This document shows positions 19,049-22,950 of a stretch of 22,950 nucleotides of DNA, one piece after another; position 1 is the stretch's first letter, and each line of letters starts with the position of its first letter. The notes under the pieces were generated by a model. It had not been told where the DNA came from, searched no databases, and saw only the letters and a program-made list of their open reading frames with translations. Origin of the DNA: Amphimedon queenslandica. Its lineage: Eukaryota > Porifera > Demospongiae > Haplosclerida > Niphatidae. The stretch lies in assembly GCF_000090795.2 (NCBI RefSeq), contig NW_003546301.1:222978-245927 (forward strand), given 5' to 3'. The translations under genes were made by a program, and so were the position numbers.

Positions 19049-20994
19049 TTACTTAGATCCAATACTAGACACTCTTAAGTGCCACCAGCAGTCACATCCT
19101 TCACAGCCAACCCAGGTATGAGAGACATATACATCTTTGTAAGAGCCAGAACAAACAGGACATGATGACAAAGTGTCCATGATCTTACGTTTCTTTATTC
19201 TTGCAGTACCTTGAACAGGACGTCACCTCTTTCTTGTTATTGCTGCACTCCCACATCAACAATATCACTTCTTTCTCTCTTTGTCCTTCCTTTTCTAATC
19301 TCTTTTTTCGATTTTTTTGAGTCTTTCTTCCTCCTTCTTTTTCTTTTTTTCCTCTTGAACTTGCCTCTTCTCTACTTTTGTCTGTCTCTTGTCTTCTTTC
19401 TGCCTTTCGTCCTCTTTTTTTCTTTTCCTCATAAACTTGCCTCATCTCCTCTACTTTTCTCTGTCTCTTGTCTTATTTACCCTTCCTCTCAAGTTTTTTT
19501 CTTTTTCTTCCTTCCTTCGCCTTGCTTGCTTCCTCTCCTCTTCTTTCTTTCTCTTCTCTTCCTGTTTTTAAATCTTTTCTTCTCCTTTCCTTTGCTTCAT
19601 TTCTTTTTGCCTCTTTTTTCTTCTTCCTTCTTTCGTTCCTCTTCTTTTTTCTCTTTTCTACTTCTTTTTTCTCTTGAATAAATGAGTCATTAGTGATGCA
19701 TATGGCACTATCAGTATGAAATGATTGCACACTAGTACTCTGAACTGACTGGCCTCTTGGCATGAAAGAATATCAGATATATCACAAGAAGTTTCTGCTT
19801 TAGGTGTCTCACATCTATCTGATGAAGGAGATAATGCTCTTGCAGGAGCCAAAAGCTTGTCAGATATAATTCCAGAATATAAAGGGAAATACCACACACC
19901 TTTCATTATGTTGACAGGAGTCAACGTTTGTGGCCAGGCAAGAGATAAATGCTGAGCTAAATCTTCTCAGCAAATACATGTACTTCTCTCAGGATGAGCA
20001 GAAAGAAAGTTATGGCATTTTTTGTTGAAATTAGCCTTTAGACTCTTAAATTCTTCCACATCTAGTGGTTCCAATTTGTGAGTACAGTGAGACAGAAGAC
20101 AAAGTAAATAGATGTTGTTTTCTCTTGCCAGTTTTATTACGTCTAGTGAGACATGCGACGAGTGGCCATCCTCTATTTCAAGAACTGATCTGGCTGGTAG
20201 AATATTTGTAATAAAAAAAATCAAAGATAAAGACTGATTAATCCAACCAAATTGTGAACATGCAAACATTGTCCCAAGAAAGGCTCTATTTTTCAAATTC
20301 TCTTTCATTCTTTTCCGGGGAAAAATAATCATAGGTAGAGGACATTGGCTTAATGCATTAACGCATGTTAACACAATAAGTGTCCTCCCTCGTTCAGCTA
20401 AGGTGACAGCCCAAACTTTTCTATGGCCAATGTTAGCCACTATCTTGCCAGGTTTATTGACGACATTTATTCTTGTTTTGCCTAATTTGTAGATTTGCAT
20501 GGGTTTTGCTAACATACTTAAGTCATGCAACTATGCCACCCAAGTTGTCAAAAAATCACTAACAGTATTATCAGTTGCACTTCGTGCTCGTGCATGGGAT
20601 AATTAATGGTTGAAGAGATTGAAGCGTTAACTTGTGCCACTTGAGGAAGCCTTGTAACCAAGCCCTACCAGTTGTTTCATCTTGAAATGGGTGTGGTCTC
20701 ATTGATCTCTCGAGTATTTGAAAAGCAATCCTTGCAATATCATCTCTGCTCAATCCATATTTTATGTCGGCCATTTTCACAACATATTCACACACTAATT
20801 GCTCCTCTGTTTTAGTCATATTGTTAGGACCAGGCCGACACTCAATGGTTACTGCTCTAATAACTCGTCTTTGCAATGTCTCTACAGGACTTTGTATGAC
20901 TTGGCTGCCTCCCTAAGACTCATTCCCTTTTAACAGCTTTAGCAGCTTCTCTCTGTGACCAACGACAGCGATTCTTTAGCCCTTGAGTTGCCAT
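19049..20994 (-). pseudogene. pogo/Tigger-type transposase with C-terminal zinc-finger-like motif
   Basis: From the ATG at 20994: a psq-type HTH (CRWSQREAAKAVKRE), then CENP-B-type HTH (LVCEYVVKMADIKYGLSRDD, GRAWLQGFLKWH), then DDE_1 core (KPGKIVANIGHRKVWAVTLAERG, quoted only in part: KPGKIVAN...LAERG), PMIIFPRKRM, IEDGHSSHVSL (second Asp), HKLEPLDVEEFKSL (third Asp). The first Asp should lie in a DETG motif; here it reads LGKTR, so the catalytic Asp is lost. After NHP-type HPERS the chain continues through APARALSP into a Lys/Arg/Glu-rich linker (19680-19240), then CPVC...WVGCEGCDCWWH and a stop at 19051-19049. Frame changes occur near 20900, 20590, 19960 and 19210, and a stop near 20532. 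Non-functional. Confidence 0.85.
19240..19680 (+). repeat. 440-bp polypyrimidine tract
   Basis: The + strand is almost pure C/T (CTTTTTCTTTTTTTCCTC-like runs). On the minus strand it encodes the KKKRNERRKKKKEAKRNEAK-type charged linker of the Tigger transposase, which explains its composition. It lies on the sense strand of the host intron. Confidence 0.8.
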
Positions 20995-22479
20995 TTGCAA
21001 TTAATTAATAATTACTGATAATTAGTCTAATCAAAAATAATATTGTGTAAAGTTTGGGTTCATAATAAAAACAATGAAAATGCCATTATACTCTTAAATT
21101 CAGTTGATATTCACTTTATGGCATTATTTTGGAAAGCTATCAAGTGATAAAAGTGGACATTTTGTTTGTATCCCATATTACCATCCGTCTCACAATTCTA
21201 GCATCTACTTTATAGTCCGGCACACTTGTGGTCAATGGTCTATGAGTATTTTTTTTGAATACACTTGTGGTCAGTGGTCTTTGAATATCATTGTTGTGAC
21301 CATGTGCCATTATGGTGGTTTCTCCACATGGCACTCACTGGGGTAAACAAAATGGCTGCCCTTTCAGTGACAACTACTTTGCTTTGGAATACTTCTCCCA
21401 CAATCACTGGCTCTCAAAATGTCTTACAGTGGTAAGGTTTTTTGTGGATTCCTTTGGATGTCAAAGTCAACACTACACAGCAAAAAATTGTCTTAAACTA
21501 CCCTTGGAGGATTACCTCAGTTCCGAAAGTCTATTGTGTAGTGAAACCATAGGTGTATCTAGCTTTCTCCAGCTATTAGGGCACTTAGTTAATTATTTAT
21601 ATATTTATTTAACTATTTATACCTTTAATTGGCAAATGCATTTTAATTAATACCTTTAACTGCTCTAGTGTTTAAATAACACTTTTAACATCTAAGTGTG
21701 TGCTAAATTATTGTGGTTAACTGTAGCAGTTATTCTGGTTAACAATCCTCCCACTGTTATATATTTGTGGTCGGAAATTTCTACCCGGGCAAAGCCCGTG
21801 CTTTCCCAGTTCCAAGTATGCCTATGGGTGAAACTTAGGTAACAACCCTTGGGTTGTTTTAACTACTTATTTTTTAAAGTGTACAAGCCAAATAAAGCAG
21901 AAAATAGTCAAGACGTGTTCGTCTTCTCAACTATTTATGTTTGACTGACAATACTTTATATTCATGGTGGTTTCGTCAACAAAAGATAATGGTGCAAGAG
22001 GTGATTGGAGGACTGTTTTGACAAAGTTATAGTAAAATCTTAGTGATATTAGTTACTGCTTTGATATTGTTCAAGACATATTATCAGAATCTATTTTAAC
22101 ATCAAGTACCGTTGGCCTTCGCCAATCGTAGCATGTGTTGAAGTATCAGTTATATGCTTCACACTTTTAGGTAGAGAATTATGGCAACACTTTACTGTAA
22201 TAGAAAGGGGTACCCTGATTTTATCTTTTACACAGGAGGGAGCAGCATTCATCAACTCTCTGGGTTTGTCTTTTATTATCCCCCTAAAAATTAGGTTTTT
22301 TATATGTTTGGCAAAGGCTTTTAGTGTTGTCACCAAAAAAATGAGAAGCAAATAGAAGTTCTTGACTCTCAGTTTTATTCCCAAAACATAAAGAAGCAAA
22401 ACTCAAATTTTGAACATTGTTACAATACAAGAATAAATATTTTACCTTAGAATTGATTTAATATTCTGTTTTCCTATAG
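20995..22479. other. intronic sequence with short repeats, mostly unrecognised
   Basis: Contains a 39-bp tandem duplication (21222-21299), a CGGGC-AAA-GCCCG hairpin (21786-21798), and a 102-codon minus frame (22399-22091) that matches nothing I recognise and is probably chance or a decayed repeat. The acceptor of the last visible cytohesin exon closes it. Confidence 0.4.
21222..21299 (+). repeat. 39-bp tandem duplication
   Basis: ACACTTGTGGTCAATGGTCT at 21222 recurs as ACACTTGTGGTCAGTGGTCT at 21261, each followed by TNTGANTAT. Two units with a few changes. Confidence 0.75.
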
Positions 22480-22588
22480 AATTTGTATGATTGTATTAAG
22501 ACTGATCCTTTTGAGATTCATGATGGAGCTGATGACCTCACACAGGTTTTTTTTAATCCTGATTATGAAGGTTACTTAATCAAGGAAG
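22480..22588 (+). CDS. cytohesin exon (Sec7-PH linker and PH strand 1)
   Basis: 109 nt: 36 codons plus the first G of the next. It reads NLYDCIKTDPFEIHDGADDL and TQVFFNPDYEGYLIKE, matching NLYESIKNEPF...DLTHTFFNPDREGWLL in cytohesins: the linker and the first beta-strand of the phosphoinositide-binding PH domain. The acceptor is CCTATAG, the donor GTATGT at 22589. The exon ends at the position where vertebrate cytohesin genes split the Gly-Gly(-Gly) of the PH loop. The frame stays open past the donor to a TAA at about 22702. The rest of the PH domain is outside the window. Confidence 0.93.
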
Positions 22589-22950
22589 GTATGTCCATTA
22601 CTACACCTTCCAGGTCTATAGCTGCAATAGGAGACTTTGCTCCAACTTCATTTGCTGCCATAGACCTAGAAAGCATACTACATGTAAGATGTAAATTTTA
22701 TTAAAGGGTAACTTCAGTGCATTTTTGAGATATTTTTTTTATTTGCTTAATATGATTGCCTGACCATACTAATGATGTGTTCCAACTCCCATTGTCTGAA
22801 AAAAATTATTCACTGAGATATGAGCCTTCAAAAATGCCCATTTTTCCTTTCTGCCAGGTTACTTCCTGTCAGTGGGTGTGGCTAAACGTGACGTCACTGG
22901 AGGGATAGCTGTAGCTAAATCCATTCCTTTATAGGGGGAAATAATCCTTA
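22589..22950 (+). other. start of cytohesin intron D
   Basis: Donor GTATGT. No PH strand-2 sequence (RVKTWKRRW type) is present to the end of the window, so the next exon lies beyond. A TGACGTCA palindrome (22889-22896) is present without further context. Confidence 0.7.

Larger units (their letters stand above)
13049..22479 (+). other. cytohesin intron C, 9.4 kb, with hAT, foldback and Tigger elements
   Basis: Donor at 13049 and acceptor TTTTCCTATAG ending at 22479. Removing it joins TEMLK to NLYDCIKTDPF in frame. Contents are listed separately; the protein-coding elements lie on both strands. Confidence 0.9.

Noticed and set aside
19211..19681. 156-codon + frame rich in Leu/Phe/Ser resembling a membrane protein
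   Set aside because: It is the mirror of the Lys/Arg/Glu-rich linker on the other strand; the hydrophobic look is a consequence of the polypyrimidine tract.
22091..22399. 102-codon minus frame as a possible gene
   Set aside because: No recognisable motif, no promoter context, inside an intron; probably chance or a decayed repeat.
22889..22896. TGACGTCA CRE-like site
   Set aside because: A single palindromic octamer in an intron with no promoter context; cannot be called regulatory.

Overview
The window is a piece of an animal nuclear genome, most likely a demosponge such as Amphimedon or a similar early-branching invertebrate. That placement is inferred from three things: AT-rich sequence, a 42-nt intron beside introns of 9-11 kb, and the mix of repeats. 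The only host gene I can support is a cytohesin-type ARF guanine-nucleotide exchange factor on the + strand. Four consecutive exons are visible (1766-1878, 12858-12931, 12974-13048, 22480-22588). They encode the second half of the Sec7 domain, the linker and the first strand of the PH domain. Their intron phases fit exactly, and together they make 371 coding nt, under 2% of the window. Earlier and later exons lie outside.

Nearly everything else is intronic and is largely a graveyard of mobile elements. Before the first exon: a gag-like open frame running off the left edge (555-1, minus) with its own TATA-type promoter, and a small palindromic MITE. Intron A (1879-12857): three short TA-flanked MITEs, a second palindromic MITE, a broken DUF3504/Crypton-type tyrosine-recombinase pseudogene (about 5200-5855, plus), a 20-bp tandem repeat, a broken Ty3/gypsy gag (7937 to about 7140, minus) next to a 470-bp LTR-like repeat, and two head-to-tail copies of an unclassified element with GGGGCGAGCC ends. 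From about 10.3 to 12.86 kb I see nothing recognisable.

Intron B is only 42 nt. Intron C (13049-22479) holds a nearly full-length but dead hAT transposon related to ZMYM1-like proteins (minus), a second copy of the 470-bp repeat, a roughly 1.3-kb foldback element whose inverted arms contain coding sequence of a SWIM zinc-finger protein (plus), and a dead pogo/Tigger transposase (minus). The Tigger copy has a very long Lys/Arg/Glu-rich linker, which appears on the + strand as a 440-bp polypyrimidine tract, and a C-terminal zinc-finger-like motif.

No transposase here looks functional: each has frameshifts, stops or a lost catalytic residue. The most interesting items are the foldback element carrying a SWIM-protein gene, the DUF3504 recombinase fossil, the conserved splice junction in the cytohesin PH domain with an in-frame read-through extension, and strong over-representation of the palindrome TACATGTA. 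No RNA gene or CRISPR array was recognised.
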